Source of the DNA: Diphasiastrum complanatum
Lineage: Eukaryota > Streptophyta > Lycopodiopsida > Lycopodiales > Lycopodiaceae
Direction: 5' to 3'
Length of the DNA stretch: 44,844 nt
Assembly: GCA_029204225.1 (NCBI GenBank)
Contig: CM055110.1
Span: forward strand, 37,224,116-37,268,959
Part shown: in pieces, positions 11,077 to 22,012 of the stretch
Numbering within the stretch: position 1 is the first letter of the stretch
Layout of the letters: each line of letters starts with the position of its first letter
Made by a program: the position numbers and the translations under genes
Notes under the pieces: model-generated
Told to the model about the DNA's origin: nothing
Seen by the model: the letters and a program-made list of their open reading frames with translations, nothing else
Database searches by the model: none

Positions 11077-12115
11077 GTGAGTAACGATTTAGTGAGTACG
11101 AAGAGAGAGCCATTCCAGCATTTTCGATAATTTCGTGGAATTAGGCTGTGATGAGTGTAAACACTTGTGAAGGGCGAGTTAATTGTCTTTCTTAAAATTT
11201 TCGATTCCGTTTCTTGTATTTTCGTGCCATAACATTGCTGTTGAAGAGCATCGAAGAGGATGAAGAAATGCATGCAAATCGTTGGAGGATCTATGCGATC
11301 TAGGCTAAGTTCTGAGTAGTGGTGATGTGCAGAAGAAGAAGATTGGATGCCAATGCTCGGATGCATTTGAAGTAGAATTTTGTTTGTTTTCTTTATTTTT
11401 TACATTTGTTTTTCCCTGAATAGATCCCCGTTGCCCCTATCATTGAGCTTATCAAGAGATGTTAGCAGCCCAAGAACTTGACTCCCTGAGCATTACTGTG
11501 CAGATGGCAAGTCAAGATCAGCCCTAATAAAGCAAGGCTAGCCACTGGGGAGTCACCTTAAAAATAGAAATTCTTAAAATCTCACCATTGATGATCCCTC
11601 CTTGTGCGTAATGTCTATTAAAATCTGGAAAGTCACTGGCCAGTGAGAAAAAGGAAAATAAATAAATAAACCCGTTTTTTGGTAGTTTCTAGTGCAAAAT
11701 CAGTTTTCTGAATTTCATTTCTTCAATGGGATGAATACTCTTTGAGAGAAGGCGATACAGATAAGAGTAAGGTGCTCACATTCTTCTTGTATAGCCGAGC
11801 AGATGCAATGGAAAACTCCATTCACCTTACTATTGAAATCTTTATAATATTAGAGGTCTTATAGCATCGAGAAGTTTTTGTTTAAGGGATTTTCTAAATT
11901 GCAAAGGCTTTGTCTCAAAGTGAGGGACATAACATGCAGAAGCTGATTCCTAAACATATATATCTACTTTGGAAAATGCATTTGTAATGTTTGATTCTAT
12001 TCATTCACGGTCACCTAGGGGTCGTGATTGTCTTGAACAGGCAAATGTGATTGTTGATCTGTCATTTGCAGGTATTTTTCACATTCAGCTGGCAGTTGGT
12101 AGAAAAATAGTGAAA

Positions 12116-15100
12116 ATGGCAGCCACTTTTGCAGGAAAGCTATGCTTTTTAGAGGCTGCCTCTCCCTTATCACACAAGCCCTCGCCTTCATTGCCCCAAT
12201 CTTTCCAGTTCAGCAAAGTATCATTTGCACCAAGTGCCAAGAGCACCACCAAAATATGGCAAGATCGGAGTGGGGCATGTAAGAAAAGGTCTTACTTCAG
12301 GCCAAGCTTGCAGCTGAGCGTAAGTGTTGAGACGGAGGAAGTTGTGAGTGATACCTTGTTTGCAGATTACAAAGTGACATCTGCGTTCCTCTTTCCCAGC
12401 CAGGTAAAGGCATTTCACTGACAACAAAAATTGTTCTGATGCTTGTTTGCAAGGAGCTTGAAGACAGAGGGGGATAGTTGTTATACGTAGCTGCTACAGT
12501 GAATTGTATTGAATCATATGTTGGTAATGGCTAATTTTGGTCTATTCCCAGTAACTTTTAAATGCACAAATCTGTGTCTTGTGAAAGTTGGTCTGGAGTC
12601 TAACAAGAACATCAAGAATATTTTATGTGAATCATTTAGGACGTAAACTGATGCACTCTTTTGATCTTTGAAGGAATAAGATGTATTCAGTTTGGTAGGT
12701 TTGGTTGATCAACATTACTAACAGGGACTAAGAAACTACCGTTCATTTCATCATGGCAGCATCATGCATATCGTTTTTTCTTTCTCTCAAAACTGTCACT
12801 GATAGATTTGCAACTTCTCAAGTCAGCTGCCCAGTTACCAAGCTTTTGCAACAAGAAACTGATATCATCATATTCAAGGCAAATGTAATGTCTTTTTTAT
12901 CTCTGAAAATGTCATCAACACATTTGCATCCTATTCTTGAAGTGAGCTGAGTAGTTGCAACGTTTTTGCAATCATCCTTAATTGGTTGAAGGAATGATAG
13001 TTGGAAATACCTTTGAGGTTTGCTTGATATTTATTGCTCACCTTTCTAAGCTCTTGTAGTATGTGGAAAAGCAACTGCTTCTTTCAAAAGTATTAGATAC
13101 AACACATATTAATGAAGCAGTGTCTTAAGATTTCTTCAACCAGTATGGTCAAAGAAGTGATGTCAAGATGTTTCTAAATGATGCTGATATATGTGAAAGT
13201 ATTCCACCTGTATGCTGCTTAACCTGCCTGCATCTGCCTGATACTGTTTTGTCTTCTATTGAAAGTTTGATTGGATGGGTAACAGCAACTTGAATGCATT
13301 CTCAAGAGGTTGCTATTCAGCCTTCAATTTTGAGAGTTTTGTGGCTGAAACTTGTTATCTTGGCATCATAGCTACCACCGCAAGGTCAATCAGTCTTGGC
13401 CACACTCATTGATTACTTTTGTTTTGAACTGCACATCTCTATATCCCAAATCAAAATTGCTCTGAAGATAACTGATCTGGCTCACACATCTTGGAGAACT
13501 GAGCAAATGGAGGTTGACTAATAGCTTTCCCAACTTTACACAGGGGGCACAGGCAGTAGGAATGGGAAAGGAGGCCTTAAGCCTGCCAGCTGCCACTGCA
13601 CTTTTTGACAAGGCCAAGGAGATCCTAGGGTAGGTCAATTTTTTCATAGCCAATTGCATAATTTTCTGAAGTTTTTTCAACACAGCTTTACTGACTGGGA
13701 AAAAATTACAATGGACGAAGCTACACTTTGCTTAAGAGAAACAGATGTTTTCGTTTTCAATAAGAGAACATTAAAAAGGTTTAAAGCTCTGCAAATTTTT
13801 CAAAAATCATAGATAAACTGCATCAGCTAAAGTGCTTCTTTTGGCATGGATAGATATGATCTTTTGGAAATCTGCATAGAAGGACCCAAGGAAAAACTTG
13901 ATTCCACAGTGATTAGTCAGGTAAAAATTATTGATTTTCTTCCCGATTGGCTGTTCAGGATCTCATTGAGTGTGAAACGATTAAAAAGCTATTCATTTCC
14001 AGTTGATTGTAAAAGCTAAGAATGTAGGCTTTTGGAATCTGATGCATCAATGTCAGTAAGTTACATATATGTATAATTTCCTTGGTGGTGGGCTGAGTAG
14101 TTCAAATTTGCTAAGCTATCATGAAAAATAGCAGAATTTATATGACAAGCTTTGCTGATGTTTAAATACTGTGAAGCTCATCAGAGAGTGCTCTTGTCTG
14201 ATTGCACTTTTTGTAAATTGTAGCCTGCAATATATGTTGCAAGTTTAGCTGCTGTGGAGCTGCTGCACAATCGAGAGGGAGGCCAAGCAGTTATAGACAG
14301 CATTGATGTAACATGTGGATTGAGCCTGGGGGAGTACACAGCGCTTGCTTTTGCAGGTGCTTTCAGGTTGCTTTGATGTGCTTGGCTTGGAAGATTTTAA
14401 AGGATGGGTTGACTTATACTTCTCTTAGCCGTCCTATCATAACAAAATTTGTTGTCTAAACTCTCATTACGTCTCTACAGTTTTGAAGATGGCCTTAAGC
14501 TTGTAAAACTTCGTGGCGAAGCTATGCAGGTACTCATTGGTCATTCTCTCCCTGGATATTTTTCATATCTGGCATCTGGATAAGGATCCTCTGCTTTTAG
14601 CATGAATACTTTTTCACTACTATTTTCTCTCAAAGAAATTAACTTGGCATGCAGGCTGCTGCTGGTTCCACCCGAAGTGCAATGACGAGTGTGATAGGAC
14701 TCAATGCAGATAAGGTCCAAGAGCTCTGCAATGCAGCAAACCAGGAAGTTAGTGAGGAAGAGCGAGTGCAAATTGCCAACTTCTTATGCCCTGTATGCCC
14801 CTTTTTCTTTTCCTTGGATCGATGTGCCTTGATTGCTATCAATCAATTATATGCATAATTGCTGAATATTGAATTGGTAAATGACACTGTAACTTGGCTG
14901 ACAAGTCAAAACATTCCAATCCCTCGTCCATGTGTCCATAAGATGATTTATGATTTATATTTTTGGTTCATGATGTGCCACAAGTCCTGATTTGTTATTT
15001 ATTGTTCTCCTTTTACTTTCTTGATGAATGTGTAGGCTCCTGTTCTGTTGGCATGCAGTAACTTCAATTTTCTTCAAGTTTAATTGAGGTAGCTATGCCT

Positions 15101-16095
15101 ATTCGTTTTAGGGGAATTATGCAGTATCCGGTGGAGTGAAAGGAGTGCAGGTAGTGGAAGAAAAGGCAAATTCTTTTAAGGCACGCATGACGGTAATACT
15201 CGTAGCATATACCCAAATGACAAGTCTAGCAAACTAATCATTTGAACGATAAGATTTTTAGTGTTTCAGTTGAAATGGTCCTGTTTCTGAGAATCATTCT
15301 TGGCAGATTCGGCTGACAGTGGCAGGGGCATTTCATACTCGCTTCATGACGCCTGCTGTCCCAAAATTGGAGGCTGCTTTAGCTAAGACTCAAATCAGCA
15401 CACCAAGAATTCCAGTGATTTCTAATGTTGATGCGCAACCGCATTCAAGTCCCCAAGTGATCAAAAACATCCTTGCAAAACAGGTAAACCACTTTGTATG
15501 CTGATGAAACTAGAATCAATGGAATATAATCTAGGATATAACTGACAACAAACAAAAAATGTTAGATATGGAAAGTGGACTCCTTGCTTGGGTTCTTAAC
15601 ATATGCAAGTGACCATCATGTTGTGTCACATGCTGGCACTTTTTTTAATATCATGTCATAAAACGTAGTGGTTTTTTTTTTTCTATTCTTGAGCTCTCAT
15701 TACCTCTGTGATAATAGGTAACTTCACCAGTTTAATGGGAGACTACTCTGAAAACTCTGTTTGGAAAAGGATTGAAAAATAGCTATGAGCTTGGTCCAGG
15801 AAAGGTAAAGTGATTATAAAGCTTGAAGCTCCATTACCCTTTTTTAAACCCGATGGGATTGGCTTTGTTGGTTAGCTTGCCATCCAAAGTTTCTTTGGTC
15901 CCAAGTTCGAGCCTCCCCTTGGAAACCAAGAAGCATTACCCTTTTTTATCGTTCCTTTCATATAGCAGCCTCTTAAGCCTTATCGATTTGAGTATTTCTT
16001 GCTGTTAAAGAAGCTTTTGTATATGGCAGGTAATCGCAGGCATAATCAAGAGAATCGACAAAAATGCCCCACCAGTGGAGAATATTGGCATTTAG
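12116..16095 (+). pseudogene. MCAT: Malonyl-CoA:ACP transacylase copy 2, nonsense mutation in exon 9
   Basis: Coding exons are 12116-12403, 13544-13629, 13854-13920, 14224-14366, 14481-14529, 14655-14792, 15112-15192, 15307-15483, 15718-15804 and 16030-16095. The ATG at 12116 opens a Ser/Lys-rich leader of about 80 residues that fits a plastid transit peptide; the same frame is open to an upstream ATG at 11969, but a splice acceptor at 12071 makes that unlikely. Ser181 (GLSLGE) and His294 (GAFHT) are present. Two defects stand out. The GQGAQ motif is spelled with Ser at residue 95 (FPSQ|GAQ), and codon 349 is TAA (15733-15735) where copy 1 has CAA. The stop would remove about 45 residues, including the GPGK motif, from a 393-residue protein. 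It also lies 69 bases before the last exon junction, so decay of the mRNA is possible. Confidence 0.88.
15832..15948 (+). mobile_element. tRNA-derived SINE-like insertion in MCAT2 intron 9
   Basis: An 87-bp body (15847-15933) is flanked by perfect 15-bp repeats CATTACCCTTTTTTA at 15832-15846 and 15934-15948. The matching place in MCAT1 intron 9 (near 3391-3410) has one diverged copy and no insert, which is the empty site. The body carries a pol III A-box-like stretch (TTGGCTTTGTTGGTTAG, 15859-15875) and a B-box-like stretch (AGTTCGAGCC, 15904-15913) spaced as in a tRNA-derived SINE. No A-rich tail is evident. Confidence 0.7.
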
Positions 16096-16637
16096 AGTGA
16101 AGTGGGAAAAATCTCTAGCTAAGTATGTAAAAGATCTTGCAAGCATGCCCCTCAATTTCAACCATGGCCATTTATACAGGCTTATCAAACCCACAAACAA
16201 GTTCTTTTGGTGAATGCATAGCATTGACCTCGAAAGAGCTGCCGTAAAGGCTTCAGGAGGCTTGGACGAAAGGCGATTATGACTGGGACATCTAAATTCA
16301 AATCACAAAAGCTTGAAGATTATTTTGTCAGTCATATTGAGAAGTTCACATAGGCTCATTTAACATCAATAACAGAAATGCAAACATGATAATAGTTCGG
16401 CAGCCAGCTTTGCACTTTTTGAGCTTACATCAAAGTTAGTTTGTTGCTAACCATGATGGTTTTTTGTACCAGAAAGATTGTTAAGTTAGGATCGCAAAAA
16501 ATAAGCGTGAACATAATTCAATAGCCTAGCTTAAATAGATTTTTATCGTTAAGATGAGTTTGTGACCACATAATTCAATGTTCCAGGCTATTTCTATTCT
16601 TTGATATTACAAATTTGGTGGCTTCTCATACAGGATA
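16096..16637 (+). repeat. 3' flank of MCAT2, partner of 3553-4032
   Basis: Noncoding sequence matching the MCAT1 3' flank. It contains a short extra stretch of about 60 bases near 16470-16535 relative to copy 1. The match ends at the LTR start. Confidence 0.8.
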
Positions 16638-16920
16638 TATCGTGTGCTACATGAAATTAGCCCATGAGCTTACTAAATGCAATGTTAAATATAGGCTTGG
16701 AGGTAAATTAGACTATATTTAGTCAGTAGGATTGTCAATAAAGTGGCTCGAACAACCGTGCTACATTTGTGAATATCGATATTGTAATAATGGTTGTAAG
16801 GCCCATTTTACTAAATAAAAGCCCCAAACTTATGATAGAGGCACAAATGACCACTATAAATAGCTGAGGTCGTGCTAAATTTGGAGGCTATTGTTCATTT
16901 GTCTATTTTGAATTCTTTTC
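16638..16920 (+). repeat. Left LTR remnant
   Basis: It matches 20568-20850 at roughly nine bases in ten and carries a TATA-like CTATAAATAG near 16855. The match breaks off after GAATTCTTTT. Confidence 0.75.
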
Positions 16921-17345
16921 TTGAAATTTTTATAGTGTGTTTGGAGGAGACGACCTTAAATCTTCACTATTGAAGTTTTTGTGTTGGTTATCTGTTTTTT
17001 TTCACAGTTTTCATTTTGAAGTTCTCGTTTGAAAAAAAAAAAATTGCTCACTTTGGCTCGGGCCCGAGCCCAAATTTTTATTAATTTTTTATATTATTTC
17101 AAAATTTTTAATATTTCTTAATATTAAAAAAAAAACCCATGGCGAATGGCTTGTTGAATGGCAGCGCCAACGGGTTGTTGACTTTTTTATTTTTTTACTG
17201 TATTTTATTATTTTTTATTGTAAAAAAAAAGGTTCTCCCGAAGGTCCGAAGGCGAACATTTTTGTTCCACCCCACGCCGCTTTTCCATACCCCTGTAGAC
17301 TCCCTCCATCCTCAACACGCCTCCCTTTTTTCTTCCCACCCCCCC

Positions 17346-17430
<85 letters not shown>

Positions 17431-18228
17431 GTGGTTAGTTTTTGAGCACCAGGCTCTATGCCAGATTCCAAGAATATTTCATTCTAAAATATTTTTTAAA
17501 TATTCCTCCCTCCCTCACTTCCCATATCAGTTACTCTAATTTTTTATGGTCTCTGTTTCTTTCACGAGCACTCCAATGATTTGTACATGTAATCGGGGAA
17601 AAAAATTTATTGACAATTTTAAGATTTTTTATAGCTTAATGTTTTTTTTAATGGTTTGATACTCCAAGGAAACCAATTTTTTTTTTGAGGGGCCTATTTT
17701 TAAGTTCCAATAAATTACGTTATCTCCATTTTACTTTTGCATTATACCTCGGATTTTGGCACTCTAAGATCGAATAGTGCTCAGTTTGTTGAGCTGAGTA
17801 CAATGTCAACATTTTCGTAATCATTACTTCAGTTTTTATTTTTATTTTTACTCCCCCCACCCCCCCCGCTCTCCCTTTTGCCCTAAGTACCTACATTTAC
17901 GTTTTATGTACAAATTCTTTGAATATCCGTATCTTATCCGTTTGAGCTCGAATTTTGACGCAATAAAAAGCAAAAGTGATCATTACGTTGAGTTTGACAT
18001 GATTGTAGTGCTATAAAAGCAAAACTGATCAGTGAAACAAAGTTGACATTCTATCATAAGTTACTAGTGTTCTCTTTATCTTACAAGTTTCATTCTTCAA
18101 GGACTTAGAATTTTGGGACAATGGAGAAGGACAAATTTGTTATTGTACTTGTGAAATTCATATTTGTTCCAAATTCTTGTCACTTTATTCACAGGATGTC
18201 CATCATTATACCATGGACGCTATAATAC
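16921..18228. other. Low-complexity spacer inside the element
   Basis: The stretch holds homopolymer runs, a perfect palindrome GGCTCGGGCCCGAGCC near 17055-17070, a CT microsatellite and a C-rich run near 17853-17868. No primer-binding site is visible where one would be expected, which supports replacement of the left LTR end. Open frames here are products of simple repeats. Confidence 0.55.
17346..17429 (+). repeat. CT microsatellite
   Basis: About 40 CT units with two short TTT interruptions. It creates artificial Ser-Leu frames on one strand and Arg-Glu frames on the other. Confidence 0.97.
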
Positions 18229-18858
18229 ATGCCAGATTACGAAGATCAATGGGATGGGAATGAATGTGAATATGATAATCAAAGCGACTGGTATGATGGT
18301 GGTGGTGGTGACTTTCAACAGGATGAGGAGCAATGTGATGATATGGATGAGCATGAACAATATCCAGATGAGAATATTGTTTGTCAACTGGATGATCAGG
18401 AATATCATCTTCGTGATGCAGATGAATATGTTGATGGCCGATATGAAACCAAGTATGGCAATGTTGATTATTACCCTCATTATTACTTTGAATGGCAACA
18501 AGAGGACCAATATGAGTTTACAGGTCAACAAAATGATATTTATGTAAGTTGTGATTACGATGAAGAAGATCCAACGGTTCACAACATATACAACAAAGGA
18601 AAATATCATCAAGAGATAGAATTGAATCCTAATCACTACATCGGTGATGATGGAGACTACAATGATGATAATGAAGATGGTTCCAAACAATATGAAGTGA
18701 AGAAGAAGACGATGCTCAATACCAATCTTCTCATTGTGCAATGGCATTCAACAGAACAACTCTGCAGACAAAAGATGCTTTCTCTATGGCTCGAAAACCA
18801 ATTGCTGGAACCATTGGGTTACATACATGAGCCAATACTAGATATGAGAGCATGGTGA
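18229..18858 (+). pseudogene. Acidic N-terminal part of a retroelement gag
   Basis: The 209-codon frame is very rich in Asp, Glu, Tyr and Gln through its first 155 residues (for example DYEDQWDGNECEYDNQ). Near 18690-18720 the sensible reading passes into the frame of the next feature through what looks like a one-base indel: the alternate frame there contains KDAFSMARKPIAGTIG and runs, with one stop (TGA near 18830), straight into the gag core. So this and the next entry were once one protein. The strongly acidic N-terminal region is not a usual gag feature, and I do not recognise a domain in it. Confidence 0.6.
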
Positions 18859-19235
18859 CCATTCCTAGTTCCTGTTACAATGGTGTGAGTAGTTTGTCAG
18901 AGACATATCAACATCAACATATCAATATTCAACAATATCCTGACAATGTTCCTCTTGAGAACATACCAATCTTTGATGGAGAAATGAGTTCCTTACATAT
19001 TGAAGACTGGTTATCTATCGCGGATGAGAATCTTCGACTACATGCAACTGATCAGGGAAAAATTATAATGGCAATATCTTACTTCCAAGGAAAAGCCTAT
19101 GATTGGTGGCAAGTAGTATTACGTCATCTAGAGTATGAACCCAAGTCATGGGACGATTTTGAGGAGTTTTGTGCAAAAATATTCATAGATTATTATATGG
19201 ACTCTTGGTATAGGTTGGAACAAACTGGTTTGTGA
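18852..19235 (+). pseudogene. Gag core domain, Ty3-type
   Basis: The 127-codon frame has the signature order of the retrotransposon gag capsid region: IPIFDGE, then EDWLSIADENL, ISYFQGKAYDWWQ, and SWDDFEEFCAKIF. The Trp-Trp pair and the trailing Phe-rich stretch are typical of Ty3-type gag. It ends in a premature TGA, and downstream pieces (such as 19787-20056) remain partly open but without known motifs. Confidence 0.75.
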
Positions 19236-20567
19236 AGGCGTATAATACGAGATTCCATTTGGATCTAAACTGAAGTGGCTTAATGAAAAGTTATCCATCC
19301 AACACTATCTAGTGGTCTTCAAGATCACATTCGTCAACATCTGGATAAAGTACTCCACATGAATCCGACATTGATGGATGTAATGCGAAAGGCATTGATT
19401 TAAGATCTAAGGGTAAGATCAGAAAAGATGCATCTAAGGATCAAATTGGAATCTCAACATGAATAAACTCTTATGCCAGTGTGTTCAACTCTTCATCAAC
19501 AAAACTCCTCAAAACAATCAACATGCAAACTCCTAGCTCAACAAGGTGATGGTTCGAACAAAAGTATTTCAGAGGAAAATTCTTCAACCGATGAAGGATA
19601 AAAAGGAATCAAGAAATTGCAGCATGTGTCTCTTAATCATCCAATCGAGACTCAACATCAACAACATGTGGCTTGTGATTTATCCTTCGAGATTGTTGAT
19701 TCAAGAGCTTTTGGAATCAATACTATTACTAACTGTTAGTGTGTATATAACAGTGTCTTCTTTGGGGATCATACTAATGAAAATCCTTGTCTAAACAAAA
19801 TGAAGATGAGCTATTTAGATTCCAGTATAACAATGGCCTCTTTGAACATAATAATGAGATTGATATGACTAAAATGTGGCCAAATATGGATAATGTATTA
19901 TTTGATTTGGAACATTACTATTTTGGCTCATCTGATACTATACCAATCATTTCATTCACAACGGAAACTAATGGATCTATGGCCATCTATCTTTTGCAAG
20001 AAAATGTTACTAATCTTGCTCATATTGATCCAACAAGAAAAAACTCCAACACTTAACTAGATGACTTGGATGAGAACATTGCTTCAATCAATGCTTTGGA
20101 GTTAGAAATGGATACCACCATCCTACATCAAGGAGCAATGCATAAGGCAACAACACCGGATGCAGAGACAATAAAAGATGCATCTAGAATTGGATAGCTT
20201 ATTTAATCAAGGAAGATACTGAGGAAGAGACTATCGAATGTCTTGTTGCTTGGATCTTGTCAACCCTTGCAGAACTAATGCAACTTAAGACAATCCTATA
20301 TTTCATCAATCTCTTCTTCAGTGATTCATCAAATCTATGAGATTAAGTTGTAGATCAAAGTTTTTTCTTATAGAAGACTTGTTGCCTACAACAATAAACG
20401 ATATGCGATAAATAGAAGATGGCTACTGACAAGAATCATACGTGGAATAATGTTTCCTACTTCAAGATGGCTAGATATTTTTTGACTTCCGCTAAAGGAT
20501 TCATGGCACTCGGCAAAGAACTACATGGTCTTTTTTTTTAAGGGCAAAGTTCCTTAAGTAGGGGGAG
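19236..20567 (+). pseudogene. Decayed continuation of the element, no pol motif
   Basis: Several short open stretches survive, the longest at 19787-20056 (89 codons). None shows a protease DSG/DTG, a reverse transcriptase YxDD, an RNase H block or an integrase zinc finger. The region ends in the polypurine tract before the right LTR. Confidence 0.55.
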
Positions 20568-21105
20568 TGTCATGTGCTGCATGAAATTAGCCCATGAGCT
20601 TACTAAATGCAATGTTAAATATAGCCCTCATAGCTAAATTGGACTAGATTTAGTTAGTAGGATTGTCAATAAAGTAGCTCGAACTACTGCGCTACATTTG
20701 TGAATAGCAGTATTGTAATAATGGTTGTAAGGTCCAATTTAGTTAAATAAGGCCCCAAACTTATAGTAGAGGCACAAATGACCACTATAAATCGATGAAA
20801 TTGTGCTAAATTTGGAGGCTATTGTTCATTTTTCTATTTTTAATTCTAAGTGTTCTTGAATCTTCTCTTTGAGAGCTTTCTTGAAGGTGTTTGTGGATCA
20901 TGTGTCTAAAATCACATGAGAGCTTTGATCATGCTCTAGATTTAGGCCCAATCTCTTGAATGATCAATAATCATAACGGATCTTATCTATCTTTTGTTGG
21001 ATTTCTATCCTCTCCATCCCTATATCTCTACTGATCTAGATCCATTCACTAGCTGTTGTAAATACTTTTTCACATACTCTACAAAAATACACTTAATTCC
21101 TAACA
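20568..21105 (+). repeat. Right LTR
   Basis: It starts TGTCATGTG after the polypurine tract. The end at 21105 (CCTAACA) is chosen because it gives TG...CA termini; only the first 280 bases are confirmed by the left copy. Confidence 0.6.
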
Positions 21106-21556
21106 GTATGTAGAAATACAAAGAAATCGATGACAGTGTCAGACGACATATCGGGGAAGCCCGACTTGGCCGTTCATCATGATCGGACAGAATCTCCAGA
21201 TATTGTCTGAGGGCGACTACCAACAACACGTAGTGCTCTAATCCTAATTGTAAAGTAAAGATTAACTATTCTTTTAATCAGTTAGCCATGTGTATATGTA
21301 GATCGACTTGTCATTTCCTTCAATGAAGCTCCATGAACAACGCTAAAAGCTCCATTGATAGTTGAACATTGAATTAGCTCAAAAGTCGATCAAGTCAAGT
21401 TTTCAAAGCACAATTGTTTTGATCTTCCTCGCTGTTATCATAGAGCTGGCCGAAGGATATTCGGAAGCTACAGAAGACCAATAATCTTCTGATTCCGAAA
21501 TCTCACATACAGAGATCCATTAGACAGGTTACAAGAAGTCTATCTGTAGATGTGAG
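21106..21556. other. Spacer before the H3-Ulp1 pseudogene
   Basis: No gene is seen. It could hold the lost 5' end of the pseudogene that follows, but I found no histone-like coding in any frame. Confidence 0.45.
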
Positions 21557-22012
21557 ATGGACTATAACCCGAGGCTCGTTCCGAGGGCATGTCTGCCTGA
21601 GCGTCAACGCCCCCCCTCACCCTCTCGCCCCCTCTGCGGGCGCCGAAGGAGTGCAGTTGGCCGTGCGGCAATTGAGGCTCTGCACACTGCATATGAGGAT
21701 TTTCAAGTGAATTTTTTTTCGGATAGTGTTGCTGCAGCTGTCCATGCCAAGAGGGTGACCATCATGCCCAAAAATTTCAATGTTGTGTTCAGGCTACGGG
21801 ACACATATGACAAATTTGCTCAATACTTCAGACCAGCTCTATCCTCTCCTCCACAACAAGATGTAGAGAAAAAAAAAAACGAAAGCAATCTTAACCATCC
21901 CGGCTTATTTTTCGAGTACAGAGCGGGAGTGTTTCAAAGAAGAGGAGGTCTCATGAACCTCCTAATAAAGCGAGAGATTTTTCAAAGCCTTCTCCTTAAC
22001 ATGAGATTCTAA
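21557..22012 (+). pseudogene. Divergent histone H3-fold domain behind an rDNA graft
   Basis: Residues about 37-80 of this 151-codon frame align without gaps to the second half of the histone H3 fold: AIEALHTAYEDFQVNFF corresponds to the long central helix, and HAKRVTIMPK (residues 63-72) is the invariant H3 loop 2 motif. The rest of the fold is very divergent, the N-terminal tail and first helix are missing, and rDNA-derived codons stand in their place. After about 21930 the sensible frame shifts by one or two bases into a basic stretch (KKRRSHEPPNKARD) that continues the same gene. I infer it was the front of the H3-Ulp1 composite gene described next. CENH3 or a plain H3 retrocopy are alternatives for this part alone, but H3 would not end in the linker seen here. 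Confidence 0.65.
21566..21664 (+). pseudogene. 5.8S rRNA 3' end with ITS2 fragment
   Basis: The stretch reads CCCGAGGCTCGTTCCGAGGG followed by CATGTCTGCCTGAGCGTCA, which is the conserved 3' end of land-plant 5.8S rRNA. C-rich ITS2-like sequence with GGAGTGCAGTTGGCCGTG follows. Only about 40 bases of 5.8S are present, and neither the rest of 5.8S nor 26S is nearby. It is a stray rDNA scrap. It now supplies the first 36 codons of the open frame that continues into the H3-like sequence. Confidence 0.75.

Larger units (their letters stand above)
16638..21105 (+). mobile_element. Degraded gag-only LTR element (TR-GAG-like)
   Basis: Direct terminal repeats begin at 16638 (TATCGTGTGCTAC, with TG changed to TA) and 20568 (TGTCATGTGCTGC). 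The right copy is preceded by a typical polypurine tract, AAGTAGGGGGAG. Between them lies a gag-like coding stretch but no protease, reverse transcriptase, RNase H or integrase motif. The left repeat matches the right one for about 280 bases and then diverges, so its remainder has been lost or replaced. I found no matching target duplication, so the outer boundaries rest on the repeats alone. A Ty3-type origin is inferred from the gag. Confidence 0.7.

Noticed and set aside
11969-12115. Upstream ATG in frame with MCAT2
   Set aside because: A good splice acceptor at 12071 and a distinct transit-like start at 12116 make it more likely that this part is intron and 5' UTR.
15847-15933. A functional tRNA gene
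   Set aside because: The A-box and B-box-like stretches are present, but no cloverleaf with a paired acceptor stem forms, and the flanking 15-bp repeats indicate a SINE-type insert.
17139-17471. Open frames on both strands over the CT run
   Set aside because: They encode only Ser-Leu or Arg-Glu repeats produced by the microsatellite.
18164-18747. Overlapping frames rich in Met/Ile on both strands
   Set aside because: They are shadows of the Asp/Glu-rich gag frame at 18229 in other frames.
21106-21556. A target duplication for the gag-only element
   Set aside because: GTATG after the right LTR does not match GGATA before the left one, and no other 5-base match at the ends was found.
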